A DNA stretch of 64,000 bases from Streptomyces chartreusis NRRL 3882 (GTDB taxonomy: Bacteria; Actinomycetota; Actinomycetes; Streptomycetales; Streptomycetaceae): assembly GCF_900236475.1 (NCBI RefSeq), contig NZ_LT963352.1, positions 8,403,001 through 8,467,000 of the forward strand, given 5' to 3'. Position numbers and translations under genes: made by a program. The notes beneath the pieces are model-generated. The model was not told the origin of the DNA, searched no databases, and worked only from the letters and a program-made list of their open reading frames with translations. Position 1 is the stretch's first letter. Each line of letters opens with the position of its first letter. This document shows positions 15,269 to 23,374 of this stretch, in pieces.

Positions 15269-16465
15269 ATGACGGAAACGACCGCACCCGTCGCCTTCCC
15301 CCAGAGCCGGACCTGCCCCTACCAGCCGCCCGCCGCCTACGATCCGCTGCGCAGCGAGCGCCCCCTGACCCGCATCACCCTCTTCGACGGCCGTGAGGCG
15401 TGGCTGGTCAGCTGGCACGCGACCGCCCGCGCGCTGCTGGCCGACCCGCGCCTGTCCTCGAACCGCAACCGTCCCGGCTTCCCCGCCCCGACCCGGCGAT
15501 TCGCCGGGATCAAGAACCGCAGAACGGCCCTCCTCGGCGTCGACGACCCCGAGCACCGCACACAGCGGCGGATGGTCGTCGGCGACTTCACCCTCAAACG
15601 GGCAGTCGAACTCCGGCCACGGATCCAGCAGATCGTGGACGAACGGCTCGACGCGATGATCGCCCAGGGCCCGCCGGCCGACCTGGTGAGCACTTTCGCG
15701 CTGCCCGTGCCGTCCATGGTGATCTGCGCCCTGCTCGGCGTCCCGTACGCCGACCACGACTTCTTCGAGACCCAGTCACGGAGGCTGCTGCGCGGCCCGG
15801 AGACCGCCGACGTGGAGGACGCCCGCGACCGGCTGGAGGCGTACTTCGGCGAGCTGATCGACAGCAAGCAGCGGGACCCCGGCACCGGCCTGCTGGACGA
15901 CCTGGTCCACCGGCAGCTGAGCGAGGGCGCGCTCGACCGCGAGGGCCTGATCGCCCTGGCGCTCATCCTGCTGGTCGCGGGCCACGAGACGACCGCCAAC
16001 ATGATCTCGCTCGGCACCTTCACCCTGCTCCAGCACCCCGAGCGGCTCGCCGAGCTGCGCGCCGACCCGCGGCTGGTGCCGGCCGCGGTCGAGGAGCTGA
16101 TGCGGATGCTGTCGATCGCGGACGGCCTGCTGCGCATGGCCGTCGAGGACATCGAGGTGGCCGGGACGACGATCCGCAAGGGCGACGGCGTGGTCTTCGC
16201 GACCTCCGTCATCAACCGCGACGAGGCGGTCTACCCCGAGCCGGACACGCTCGACTGGAGCCGCCCGGCCCGGCACCACGTCGCGTTCGGCTTCGGCATC
16301 CACCAGTGCCTCGGCCAGAACCTCGCCCGCGCCGAACTGGAGATCGCCCTGCGCACCCTCTTCGACCGGCTGCCCACGCTGCGGCTGGCCGCCCCGGCCG
16401 AGGAGATCCCCTTCAAACCGGGCGACACGATCCAGGGGATGCTGGAACTCCCCGTGACCTGGTAA
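15269..16465 (+). CDS. Cytochrome P450 (CYP105-like)
   Basis: A 398-residue soluble P450 with all canonical motifs: I-helix VAGHETTANM, K-helix EELMR and haem loop FGFGIHQCLGQ. The N-terminal pattern (TCPYQPPAAYDPLR) and the adjacent 3Fe-4S ferredoxin fit the CYP105 family of Streptomyces, broad-range hydroxylases of xenobiotics and macrolides. ATG 15269 follows GAGGT. The ferredoxin gene starts 13 bases after its stop, so the pair forms an electron-transfer operon. Substrate is unknown. Confidence 0.92.
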   Translation: MTETTAPVAFPQSRTCPYQPPAAYDPLRSERPLTRITLFDGREAWLVSWHATARALLADPRLSSNRNRPGFPAPTRRFAGIKNRRTALLGVDDPEHRTQRRMVVGDFTLKRAVELRPRIQQIVDERLDAMIAQGPPADLVSTFALPVPSMVICALLGVPYADHDFFETQSRRLLRGPETADVEDARDRLEAYFGELIDSKQRDPGTGLLDDLVHRQLSEGALDREGLIALALILLVAGHETTANMISLGTFTLLQHPERLAELRADPRLVPAAVEELMRMLSIADGLLRMAVEDIEVAGTTIRKGDGVVFATSVINRDEAVYPEPDTLDWSRPARHHVAFGFGIHQCLGQNLARAELEIALRTLFDRLPTLRLAAPAEEIPFKPGDTIQGMLELPVTW

Positions 16466-16478
16466 GAGGATTCCGGAC

Positions 16479-16679
16479 ATGCACATCGACATCGACAAGG
16501 ACGTCTGCATCGGCGCGGGCCAGTGCGCCCTGACCGCCCCGGACGTGTTCACCCAGGACGACGACGGCTACAGCGCCCTGCTGCCCGGCCACGAGGACGG
16601 CGCCGGCAGCCCGCTGGTGCGGGAGGCCGCCCGGGCCTGCCCGGTGAGCGCCATCACCGTGTCGGAGACGGTGAGCTGA
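16479..16679 (+). CDS. 3Fe-4S ferredoxin, P450 redox partner
   Basis: A 66-residue ferredoxin. Cys10 and Cys16 (VCIGAGQC) and Cys54 followed by Pro (ARACPVSAI) form the three-cysteine ligand set of a 3Fe-4S cluster; the missing fourth cysteine is replaced by Ala in the first motif. Such ferredoxins pass single electrons to the P450 encoded immediately upstream. Length and acidic character are typical. Confidence 0.93.
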   Translation: MHIDIDKDVCIGAGQCALTAPDVFTQDDDGYSALLPGHEDGAGSPLVREAARACPVSAITVSETVS

Positions 16680-16705
16680 CACCCGCCGCGACCGCTCAGC
16701 AGCCG

Positions 16706-16731
16706 CTGCGGAGAACGCTCGTTCTCCGCAG
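16706..16731. promoter_or_regulatory. 26-bp palindrome, candidate operator
   Basis: Perfect 12-bp arms CTGCGGAGAACG (16706-16717) and CGTTCTCCGCAG (16720-16731) are separated by CT. The centre GAACGctCGTTC resembles TetR-family operators. The 2-base gap makes an RNA hairpin less favourable than a protein site. It lies between the ferredoxin stop and the next gene, 17 bases before its ATG. No TetR gene lies next to it. Confidence 0.55.
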
Positions 16732-16747
16732 CCGATCAGGGAGTTCC

Positions 16748-17206
16748 ATGACCGACCGCCCTCCGCTGCCGCCCTTCACCCGGGACACCGCCGCGCAGAA
16801 GGTCCAGGCCGCCGAGGACGCCTGGAACACCCGCGACCCGCACAAGGTCGCCCTCGCCTACTCGGAGGACTCCGTCTGGCGCAACCGCGACACCTTCCTC
16901 ACCGGACGTGCCGAGATCGCCGAGTTCCTGACCAGGAAGTGGGAACGCGAGCAGGAGTACGCGCTGCGCAAGGACCTATGGGCCTTCGACGGCAACCGCA
17001 TCGCCGTCCGCTTCCAGTACGAGTGCAGGGACGCCGAAGGCCGGTGGTGGCGCTCCTACGGCAACGAACTGTGGGAGTTCGACGAACACGGCCTGATGAC
17101 CCGCCGCGAGGCGAGCATCAACGACGTACCGATCGAGGAGCGGGAGCGCCGCATCTTCGGCCCGCGGCAGGAGCAGGAGCGCGGAGCCACGTTCCCCCTC
17201 CGGTGA
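16748..17206 (+). CDS. SnoaL-like/DUF1348 family protein
   Basis: A 152-residue protein of the NTF2-like cone fold. VQAAEDAWNTRDPHKVALAYSEDSVWRNRD near the N-terminus, and a C-terminal half containing FRYECRD-like and WEFDEHGLMTRREASIND stretches, match DUF1348. NTF2-like proteins bind small hydrophobic ligands or act as isomerases; no catalytic role is established. CAGGGAG provides a ribosome site. A 26-bp palindrome just upstream suggests separate control from the P450-ferredoxin pair. Confidence 0.8.
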   Translation: MTDRPPLPPFTRDTAAQKVQAAEDAWNTRDPHKVALAYSEDSVWRNRDTFLTGRAEIAEFLTRKWEREQEYALRKDLWAFDGNRIAVRFQYECRDAEGRWWRSYGNELWEFDEHGLMTRREASINDVPIEERERRIFGPRQEQERGATFPLR

Positions 17207-17234
17207 GCCGGGCGCAGTCGCTAGGGTTTCCGGG

Positions 17235-17771
17235 ATGACCGAACAGGCCGCCCGGAAGCCCTTCCTCTACGTCGTCGTCTGCGCCGCCGGCATCGCCGCG
17301 GACGTCAGCAAACTGATCACCGCCGCGCAGGAGCGCGACTGGGAGGTCGGTGTCATCGCGACACCCGTCGCCATGAACGGCTTCTTCGACACCGCGGCCG
17401 TCGAGGCCCAGACGGGCCGATCGATCCGGTCCGCCTGGCGCACCCCGGGCGAGCCGCGCCCGTTCCCGGCGCCCGACGCCGTGGTCGTCGCGCCCGCCAC
17501 CTTCAACACCGTCAACAAGTGGGCGGCCGGCGTCGCCGACACCCTCGCCCTGGGCACCCTGTGCGAGGTCGCGGGGCTCGGCGTGCCGGTCGCCGTCCTG
17601 CCGTGCGTGGCCGACGCGCTGGCCTCCCACCCCGCCTACCGGGACAGTCTCGAACGGCTGCGGGGGATGGGCGTGCGGTTCGGGCAGCCGTACTCCGGAG
17701 AACCGGACGAGGACGGCCGGCGGCCCGAGTTCGGCTGGGAACGGGCGCTGGACCTGGTCGAACGGCGCTGA
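17235..17771 (+). CDS. Flavoprotein of the HFCD (phosphopantothenoylcysteine decarboxylase-like) family
   Basis: A 178-residue flavoprotein. The N-terminal Rossmann-like segment LYVVVCAAGIAADVSKLI and the conserved PDAVVVAPATFNTVNKWAAG (containing the PATxNT-type FMN-binding motif) identify the HFCD fold. Relatives oxidatively decarboxylate cysteinyl peptides or act in coenzyme A synthesis; a dedicated CoaBC is larger, so this is a stand-alone paralogue. It begins 28 bases after the DUF1348 stop and may share its transcript. Confidence 0.82.
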   Translation: MTEQAARKPFLYVVVCAAGIAADVSKLITAAQERDWEVGVIATPVAMNGFFDTAAVEAQTGRSIRSAWRTPGEPRPFPAPDAVVVAPATFNTVNKWAAGVADTLALGTLCEVAGLGVPVAVLPCVADALASHPAYRDSLERLRGMGVRFGQPYSGEPDEDGRRPEFGWERALDLVERR

Positions 17772-17838
17772 CGCCTTCGAGTGCGCACGAGCACGTACGC
17801 TCCCCGTGGAACACCTCCCGAAGGCAGGAGCAGCAACT

Positions 17839-18807
17839 ATGCAGTACGTGAAGCTCGGTTCGACGGGCCTGGACGTCTCGCGGATCTGTCTGGGGTGCAT
17901 GACCTACGGCCTGCCGGACCGGGGCCGGCACGAGTGGACCCTCGACGAGGAGGCCTCACGCCCGCTGATCCGGCAGGCGGTCGAGGCGGGGATCAACTTC
18001 TTCGACACGGCGAACGTCTACTCCGACGGCACCAGCGAGGAGATCGTCGGCCGGGCCCTGCGCGACTTCGCCCGCCGCGACGAGATCGTGCTCGCGACGA
18101 AGGTGCACGGCCGGATGCGGCCCGGGCCCAACGGCGGCGGACTGTCCCGCAAGGCGATCATCACCGAACTCGACCAGAGCCTCACCCGCCTCGGCACCGA
18201 CTACGTCGACCTCTACCAGATCCACCGCTTCGACCCGCACACCCCGGTCGAGGAGACGATGGAGGCCCTGCACGACGTCGTCAAGGCCGGCAAGGTCCGC
18301 TACATCGGGGCGAGTTCGATGTACGCCTGGCAGTTCTCCAAGGCCCAGTACACCGCCCGGCTGAACGGCTGGACCCGCTTCGTCTCCATGCAGAACCACT
18401 ACAACCTCCTCTACCGCGAGGAGGAGCGCGAGATGCTGCCCCTGTGCGCGGACCAGGGCGTCGGCGTACTGCCCTGGAGCCCGCTCGCCCGCGGCCGCCT
18501 CACCCGCGACTGGGACATCACGACCGAGCGCAGCGCCACCGACACCTTCGGCAGCACCCTGTACCAGGAGGGCGACCGCACCATCGTCGAGGCGGTCACC
18601 CGCATCGCCGGGGAGCGCGGCGTGCCCCGCGCCCAGGTCGCCCTCGCCTGGCTCCTCCACCAGGACACGGTGACGGCCCCGATCGTCGGAGCGTCGAAGC
18701 CGCAGCACCTGCAGGACGCGGTGGCAGCCGTGGAACTCCGGCTGGGCGACAAGGAGCTCGAGGAGTTGGAGCAGCCCTACACGCCGCATCCCATCGCCGG
18801 TCACTGA
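17839..18807 (+). CDS. Aldo/keto reductase
   Basis: A 322-residue NADPH-dependent TIM-barrel reductase. The catalytic tetrad is visible: Asp in FFDTANVYSDG, Tyr in the same segment, Lys in LATKVHG and His in YQIHRFDPHT. The C-terminal cofactor region is IVGASKPQHLQDAV. The sequence resembles the YajO/1-deoxyxylulose-synthesis-like clade of general oxidoreductases. ATG 17839 follows GGAG; an in-frame ATG 33 bases upstream is less likely. A dispersed Streptomyces repeat follows the stop codon. Confidence 0.9.
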   Translation: MQYVKLGSTGLDVSRICLGCMTYGLPDRGRHEWTLDEEASRPLIRQAVEAGINFFDTANVYSDGTSEEIVGRALRDFARRDEIVLATKVHGRMRPGPNGGGLSRKAIITELDQSLTRLGTDYVDLYQIHRFDPHTPVEETMEALHDVVKAGKVRYIGASSMYAWQFSKAQYTARLNGWTRFVSMQNHYNLLYREEEREMLPLCADQGVGVLPWSPLARGRLTRDWDITTERSATDTFGSTLYQEGDRTIVEAVTRIAGERGVPRAQVALAWLLHQDTVTAPIVGASKPQHLQDAVAAVELRLGDKELEELEQPYTPHPIAGH

Positions 18808-18816
18808 AGGCTCCAC

Positions 18817-18846
18817 AGGGGCGCGGGGAACTGCGCGACCAGCCAC
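18817..18846 (+). repeat. Streptomyces-type dispersed extragenic repeat, copy 2
   Basis: AGGGGCGCGGGGAACTGCGC followed by GACCAGCCAC, the same element as at 882-918 but in opposite orientation, with one mismatch over 30 nt. It lies 9 bases after the aldo/keto reductase stop, between convergent genes. Confidence 0.6.
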
Positions 18847-18887
18847 AGCGGCGCCGCGGACGAACTACCGCCTTTCCCGCGGAGCGC

Positions 18888-19727
18888 TCAGTGCGGTCCC
18901 TGCGGCGCGAACTCCGTCCCGCAGGGCCCCGCCCCCTCGCTCTCCGCGAGCACCACCCGCGCCCCGCTCATCGTCAACGTCCGGTAGAACCGCCCGATCC
19001 GCTCCGCCGACCGCCCCACGTAATGCCCGATGAACGACCGCCGGAACCGATCCGCCGCCCGGTTCGGCTGCGACCCGTGCACCAGACTTCCGTTGAAGAA
19101 CAGAACATCCCCCGGCTCCATGTCCACCGGCACGGCGGCCAGACCGGGCGGCGGGGGAACGTACTCCCGCGCGAAGGACACCCCCTCGTCCGCCTCCTCC
19201 GGGCAGAACACGTCCATCCGGTGCGTGCCCGGCACGACCTCCAGCCCACCGTTCTCGCGGTCGATCACGTCGCAGGCCAGCCACGCCGCCACACACGTGC
19301 CCGGCTCCACCCGCAGATAGAAGTTGTCCTGGTGCAGCGCCTGTCCCCGGGCGCCCGGCGGCTTGAAGTAGAACATGCTCTGCGCGGCCAGGACCTCCTC
19401 CCCGAGGAGCGCCTCCAGAACCGTCCGCAGCCGGGCGTCCAGCAGGACGTCGCGAGCGACGTCGTTGATCTCGTGCGGGTGCATCACCCGCGGCCAGACG
19501 TGCAGCGGATCGGCGTCCGGCCCGGACCCGCGCGGCTCGAAGTGCCCGGGAACCGGGCCGGCCGCACGCAGCGCCGCGAACTCGTCGCACAGCCGCTCGG
19601 TCTCGTCGGCCCCGAAGAGCCCGCGCACGACCGTGAAACCGTCCTCCTCGAAATCCTCCCGGTATCGCCGGAGCGCGGCAGGGTCCAGGATGGGAGCGCC
19701 GGCGGCGCCATTGCCCGTGACTGTCAT
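18888..19727 (-). CDS. Phytanoyl-CoA dioxygenase (PhyH)-family Fe(II)/2-oxoglutarate oxygenase
   Basis: A 279-residue PhyH-family protein. The facial triad is visible as HQD in QALHQDNFYL (about residues 137-146) and the distal His in NGSLVHGSQPN, with the 2-oxoglutarate-binding Arg nearby in FRRSFIGHYV. These oxygenases hydroxylate small molecules, often natural products or compatible solutes. The substrate is not evident. ATG 19727 follows GAGGAG. It is divergent from an AraC regulator 69 bases away, its probable controller. Confidence 0.87.
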   Translation of the reverse strand: MTVTGNGAAGAPILDPAALRRYREDFEEDGFTVVRGLFGADETERLCDEFAALRAAGPVPGHFEPRGSGPDADPLHVWPRVMHPHEINDVARDVLLDARLRTVLEALLGEEVLAAQSMFYFKPPGARGQALHQDNFYLRVEPGTCVAAWLACDVIDRENGGLEVVPGTHRMDVFCPEEADEGVSFAREYVPPPPGLAAVPVDMEPGDVLFFNGSLVHGSQPNRAADRFRRSFIGHYVGRSAERIGRFYRTLTMSGARVVLAESEGAGPCGTEFAPQGPH

Positions 19728-19796
19728 GAGCGCACTCCTCGGTCAGTGGTCTCCGGCACGACACGCTAGGTCACCGAGTCGCCGAGGGGGATGCCC

Positions 19797-20927
19797 GTGC
19801 GTGCTGACGGATTGCCCGGCACTGCTGAGCACCAGTCCGACGGGGACCCCGCACCGCCGCCCGGCCTGGTCGTGCTCGGCCACTTCGACCAGCCGCCCGG
19901 CTACGGCGTCAACCGGCCGCGTGGGTCAGCGAGTTGGCTCTTCACCTGGACCACGGGAGGCCGGGGGCGGCTCTGTCAGGGCGGGGTGGAGACCTCGGCC
20001 GGCGCGGGCCACCTGGTGGTGCTCGCCCCGGGTGCCCCGCACCGTTACGCGGTCGAGCCCGGCGCCCGGCACTGGCGGTTCTGGTGGGCGCACTGCCAGG
20101 CCCGCCCGTCATGGGCGGAGTGGCTGCGGCCGTTCGACGCCGGTGACGGGGTGTACGTGGTCACGTCCGCGCCGGCCGGAGTACACGGCCGTGTCGAGGC
20201 GGCGTTCCGCCGGATGCACGCCGACGCCCGCTGGACCGGTGCCGGGGCTCCACCGCCTGAGGCGGTGGCTTCGTCCGATGGGGTGGCATCGGGCGAGGCG
20301 GTGGTTCCGCCTGGGGCGGTGGCTTCGTCCGGCGGGGTGGTCGCGCCTGAGGCGGCGATCTCGTCCGACGAGGTGGCCTGTTCCGACGCGGCGGGTCGTC
20401 GGCTCCACGCGGCGGGTCGGCTCCACGCGGCGGCGCCGCCACACGCGGCGGCCCCGGCCCACCTCGCGCCCCCGGACGGGCAGATCGCCGTCGCGCACGG
20501 CAGCGCCGCCCGGGAACTGGCCCTGTGCGCACTGGAGGAGATCGTCCTCCTCACCACCGCCGGTGCCCGGCCGACGGCACCCCGCCCCGGCCTCGACGCA
20601 CGGATCCAACGGGCCCAGGAGCTGATCGACGCCGACCCGGGCGCCCCGCACACCGTCCGCTCGCTGGCCGAGGGCGTCTCCCTGTCGCCGTCCCGCTTCG
20701 CCCATCTGTTCAGCCGTCAGCTCGGCAGGTCGCCCATGCGCGCCCTGCGCGAGGCGCGGCTGCGCCACGCCGCCCGGCTGCTGGAGGGCACCGACCTGCC
20801 CGTGGAACGCGTCGCCATGGCCTCGGGTTTCGCCAGCCCGTTCCACTTCAACCGTGTCTTCCGCGAGCGCTACGGGACACCTCCCGGGGCGTACCGGAAC
20901 ACCGCTCACGGCGGTGCGCGGGGCTGA
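19797..20927 (+). CDS. AraC-family transcriptional regulator with expanded interdomain linker
   Basis: About 376 residues. An N-terminal cupin-type sensor (about 20-150, with GHLVVLAPGAPHRYAVEPGA) and a C-terminal AraC double helix-turn-helix (about 275-370, with SPSRFAHLFSRQLGRSPM and SGFASPFHFNRVF) are intact. Between them residues about 155-225 are low-complexity Ala/Val/Ser and Leu-His-Ala repeats, encoded by tandem DNA repeats. GTG 19797 is preferred because GAGGGGG lies 6 bases upstream; ATG 19791 directly abuts that site. It probably controls the divergent PhyH oxygenase. Confidence 0.87.
   Translation: MRADGLPGTAEHQSDGDPAPPPGLVVLGHFDQPPGYGVNRPRGSASWLFTWTTGGRGRLCQGGVETSAGAGHLVVLAPGAPHRYAVEPGARHWRFWWAHCQARPSWAEWLRPFDAGDGVYVVTSAPAGVHGRVEAAFRRMHADARWTGAGAPPPEAVASSDGVASGEAVVPPGAVASSGGVVAPEAAISSDEVACSDAAGRRLHAAGRLHAAAPPHAAAPAHLAPPDGQIAVAHGSAARELALCALEEIVLLTTAGARPTAPRPGLDARIQRAQELIDADPGAPHTVRSLAEGVSLSPSRFAHLFSRQLGRSPMRALREARLRHAARLLEGTDLPVERVAMASGFASPFHFNRVFRERYGTPPGAYRNTAHGGARG
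20252..20465. repeat. Coding minisatellite inside the AraC-type gene
   Basis: Imperfect tandem repeats: GGCGGTGGCTTCGTCCG occurs twice (in 20261-20281 and in 20315-20335), and related GCCTGAGGCGG blocks recur. They are followed by two near-identical 18-bp units of the type CGGCTCCACGCGGCGGGT around 20400-20435. The unit lengths are multiples of three, so the reading frame is kept. Encoded peptide repeats are AVASSDGV/AVASSGGV and RLHAA. Confidence 0.65.
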
Positions 20928-21107
20928 GCAGCGATGTGGTCATTGGTTCCGGGAGGAGTCTTCGAAAGGGCCGTGCCGGGAAGGCCTCGGGGTGTGAGCT
21001 GCTGTGCAGGCGGCACTTCAATGGTTTTGGGGGCGACGCCCGGAGCCGGGCGAAAACACACCGCAAAAACAGAACGGGCAGTGCGGAAATCCCTTTCGCA
21101 CCACACA

Positions 21108-21122
21108 TTGACACTTTGTCAA
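21108..21122. promoter_or_regulatory. Palindrome TTGACA-CTT-TGTCAA
   Basis: A perfect 15-bp inverted repeat whose left arm is a consensus -35 hexamer. No good -10 element is visible 16-18 bases downstream. A repressor or activator site is an equally good reading. It lies about 185 bases before the GTG of the sigma-like/ricin gene. Confidence 0.4.
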
Positions 21123-21255
21123 AAGGTCCTGGCCGCGTACGCAATGCACGAAACCGCGAGATCCCTTGTTCCCTGTCGCTGACCTGTGCAAAGGTGTGCC
21201 CTGTCGGCGTCCGGACAACATGCCTTTCTTCGCGTGCGCGAGGCCACCGGGCCGA

Positions 21256-21271
21256 CATACCCCTTGGTATG
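21256..21271. promoter_or_regulatory. Palindrome CATACC-CCTT-GGTATG
   Basis: Six-base arms around CCTT, 21 bases upstream of the ribosome site GAGAGGA of the sigma-like/ricin gene. Its central ATACCCC half is reminiscent of CsoR-type metal sites, but the right half lacks the matching G-tract, so this is only a candidate operator. Confidence 0.35.
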
Positions 21272-21307
21272 GACTTTATCCCGCATGTCCTTGAGAGGAA
21301 TGCAGCC

Positions 21308-23362
21308 GTGAACGACGCAGGCCCGTCGAATTCTCCGGGTCAGGCCCGCAGGATCGGCGCGACGGACGAGCAACTGAGCGCCGAGCTCAGGAAGTGGACG
21401 GGGGCGACCCCCGCACTGCACCCCGTCGGCGAACTGCTGGACCGGCACTGGGAGGCGGCCTCCGCCTACGCCCGGCTGTGCACCGACGGACCGCGGTCCG
21501 CCGGAATACTCACCACCGCGGCATTCACCCGGATCTTCGGCGAGACCCTGCGCCAGAACGGCCCCACCTCGGCGTGGCGCCCCCATCTGCTCGTCACCGT
21601 ACGGCGTATCGCCGCCGAGTGGGCCACCGACCACAGACGCGACATGCTCCACCCGGAGCTGCTGTCCGGGACCGGCGAGAGGGAGCGGGTGGCCGCCCGG
21701 CTGCTGCCGCAGAAGCACCGGCGCCTGCTGGCCGGCGCTTTCCAGCGGCTGCCCCAGTCGGCGCGCTGCCTGCTGTGGCACGTCGAGGTCGAGGCCGAAC
21801 CGCTCGCCGCCCCCGCCGGGCTGCTCGGCCTGGACGAGGAGGGCGCCCGCGTCGAACTGGACCGGGCCCGTGACCGGCTGCGCGAGGAGAGCCTCCAACT
21901 GCACCGCGAACTCGCGCCCGACGAGGAGTGCCGACGCTATCTCCGCCTGCTCGACGTGACGTACCGGCGTGGCGGCCTGGGCATCGACCCCGATCTACGC
22001 GCGCATATCCAGGGCTGCGGGCACTGCGCCGCTGCCGCGGACCAGCTCGATCGGTTCAACCACGGGCTCGGTCTCGCCCTGGCCGAGGCGGTGCTCGGCT
22101 GGGGCGGGCGGGAGTACGCGGAGAGCAGATCGAGCGGCGCCGCGCAGAGCGACGTGACGGACGCCCCGGGGCCCGGCACGGAGGCAGCCGCGGAGACCGG
22201 GCTCCCCGCGGGTGTGGCCGGTGCTGCCTTCCCCGACCCCGTCGTCCTCGCGGGCATGGCCGGGGAGTCGTTCACCGACCCGGTCGGCACGTCGGCCGCG
22301 CCACCCGCCCCCGCGACGGGGGAGGCAGGACAAGCGCACGCCCACGACGGCTTCCCGGCCCCGCCCGACGCCCCGCCGACCGGTGGGACCACCCCCGGCC
22401 GACGAGCGGCGGGCCCGCGCGCCGCGGCCCGCAGGTCCGCCCACAAGGCGGCCCGCCGTGGGGCCCGCCGCCGCAACCTCACCGTGAGCATCCTCACCGT
22501 CAGCGGCCTGGTCGTCATCCCGCTGGTCCTGTGGTCCCTGGGCAACCCCGGTGAGGACCCCCAGGCCGGTGCGGGACGGCCCTCCGAGACTCCCGGCTCA
22601 GGTGCGGGCGAGTCGACGGGCGACCCGTCCTGGATCGGGGCGGGCGACGCCGAGAAGGGCGCCCTGCGCGGCCGGCTGCACAACGTGGACTCGGGACTGT
22701 GCGTCGGTGTCGAGGGCGCGAAGGCCGTCGAGGACGCGGAGGCCGAGCTCGCACCCTGCTCCTCGGCCGCCGCCCAGCAGTGGACGTACGAGACCGACGG
22801 CCTGCTGCGCAACGGCGCCGCTCCCGGCCTGTGCCTGGACTCGCACCTCGGCTACTCGGTGCGGCTGGCTCCCTGCTCGGGAGCGTCCCGGCCGGACTCG
22901 AAGAACATCCGCTACGACTTCACCCTCCAGGGCGCCCTGGTGCCCCGCTGGAACCAGGACCTCGCCCTGGCTCCGGCCGCGACCGACGGCTCGGGAGCCC
23001 TGGTCCTCAAGACCCGGGCGGACGACGAGGACCAGCGGTGGGTGATCGACACCTCCAAGGCGGACCTCCAGATGGAGGCCGTCAACTGGAAGGCCGCCGC
23101 CCCGGCGCCGCGCCCCAGGCCCACGCCCACTCCCACGCCCTCGAAGACGCCCACGGCGACACCGGCACCGACCCCGTCCGCCACCCCCTCGGCACCGCGG
23201 CCGACACCGACCGGCGCGGCCCCCACCGACTCGGGCTGCTACCGCTACGGCTACCCCTGCGACGGGGACGGCCAGTACGGCTCTCCCGGCTACGGCTACC
23301 CGGGCTACGGCTACCCCGGTTACGGCTACGGGTACGGCGGCGGCGGAGGCGGCCGCCGCTGA
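21308..23362 (+). CDS. Transmembrane sigma-like (region 4) protein with extracytoplasmic ricin-type lectin domain, paralogue 1
   Basis: 684 residues. About 35-125: helical region resembling a degenerate sigma region 2. About 139-200: sigma region 4-like helices (AFQRLPQSARCLLWHVEVEA, then LLGLDEEGARVELDRARDRL). Residues 233-240 form a zinc-finger-like HxxxCxxC (HIQGCGHC), as in anti-sigma zf-HC2 proteins. A disordered linker leads to one membrane helix (about 390-412, preceded by many Arg/Lys). About 452-582: ricin B-type beta-trefoil with LCLDSHLG and QQWTYETDG. The tail is Pro/Thr-rich, then Gly/Tyr-rich (repeated GYGYP). The positive-inside rule puts the sigma-like part in the cytoplasm and the lectin outside. 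GTG 21308 follows GAGAGGA. Function is inferred: carbohydrate-responsive transcription control. Confidence 0.8.
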   Translation: MNDAGPSNSPGQARRIGATDEQLSAELRKWTGATPALHPVGELLDRHWEAASAYARLCTDGPRSAGILTTAAFTRIFGETLRQNGPTSAWRPHLLVTVRRIAAEWATDHRRDMLHPELLSGTGERERVAARLLPQKHRRLLAGAFQRLPQSARCLLWHVEVEAEPLAAPAGLLGLDEEGARVELDRARDRLREESLQLHRELAPDEECRRYLRLLDVTYRRGGLGIDPDLRAHIQGCGHCAAAADQLDRFNHGLGLALAEAVLGWGGREYAESRSSGAAQSDVTDAPGPGTEAAAETGLPAGVAGAAFPDPVVLAGMAGESFTDPVGTSAAPPAPATGEAGQAHAHDGFPAPPDAPPTGGTTPGRRAAGPRAAARRSAHKAARRGARRRNLTVSILTVSGLVVIPLVLWSLGNPGEDPQAGAGRPSETPGSGAGESTGDPSWIGAGDAEKGALRGRLHNVDSGLCVGVEGAKAVEDAEAELAPCSSAAAQQWTYETDGLLRNGAAPGLCLDSHLGYSVRLAPCSGASRPDSKNIRYDFTLQGALVPRWNQDLALAPAATDGSGALVLKTRADDEDQRWVIDTSKADLQMEAVNWKAAAPAPRPRPTPTPTPSKTPTATPAPTPSATPSAPRPTPTGAAPTDSGCYRYGYPCDGDGQYGSPGYGYPGYGYPGYGYGYGGGGGGRR

Positions 23363-23374
23363 CCGGACGCGCGC

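Larger units (their letters stand above)
20928..21307. other. Regulatory-looking region upstream of the first sigma-like/ricin gene
   Basis: 380 bases of lower GC content without a convincing ORF. It contains two short palindromes (21108-21122 and 21256-21271) and A-rich stretches, unlike most gaps in this window. The first palindrome includes a consensus TTGACA. Confidence 0.5.

Noticed and set aside
20525..21307. Upstream extension of the first sigma-like/ricin frame into the AraC gene
   Set aside because: The frame is open only because of high GC. The extension is Arg/Pro-rich and out of frame with the AraC gene, and GTG 21308 has its own ribosome site.
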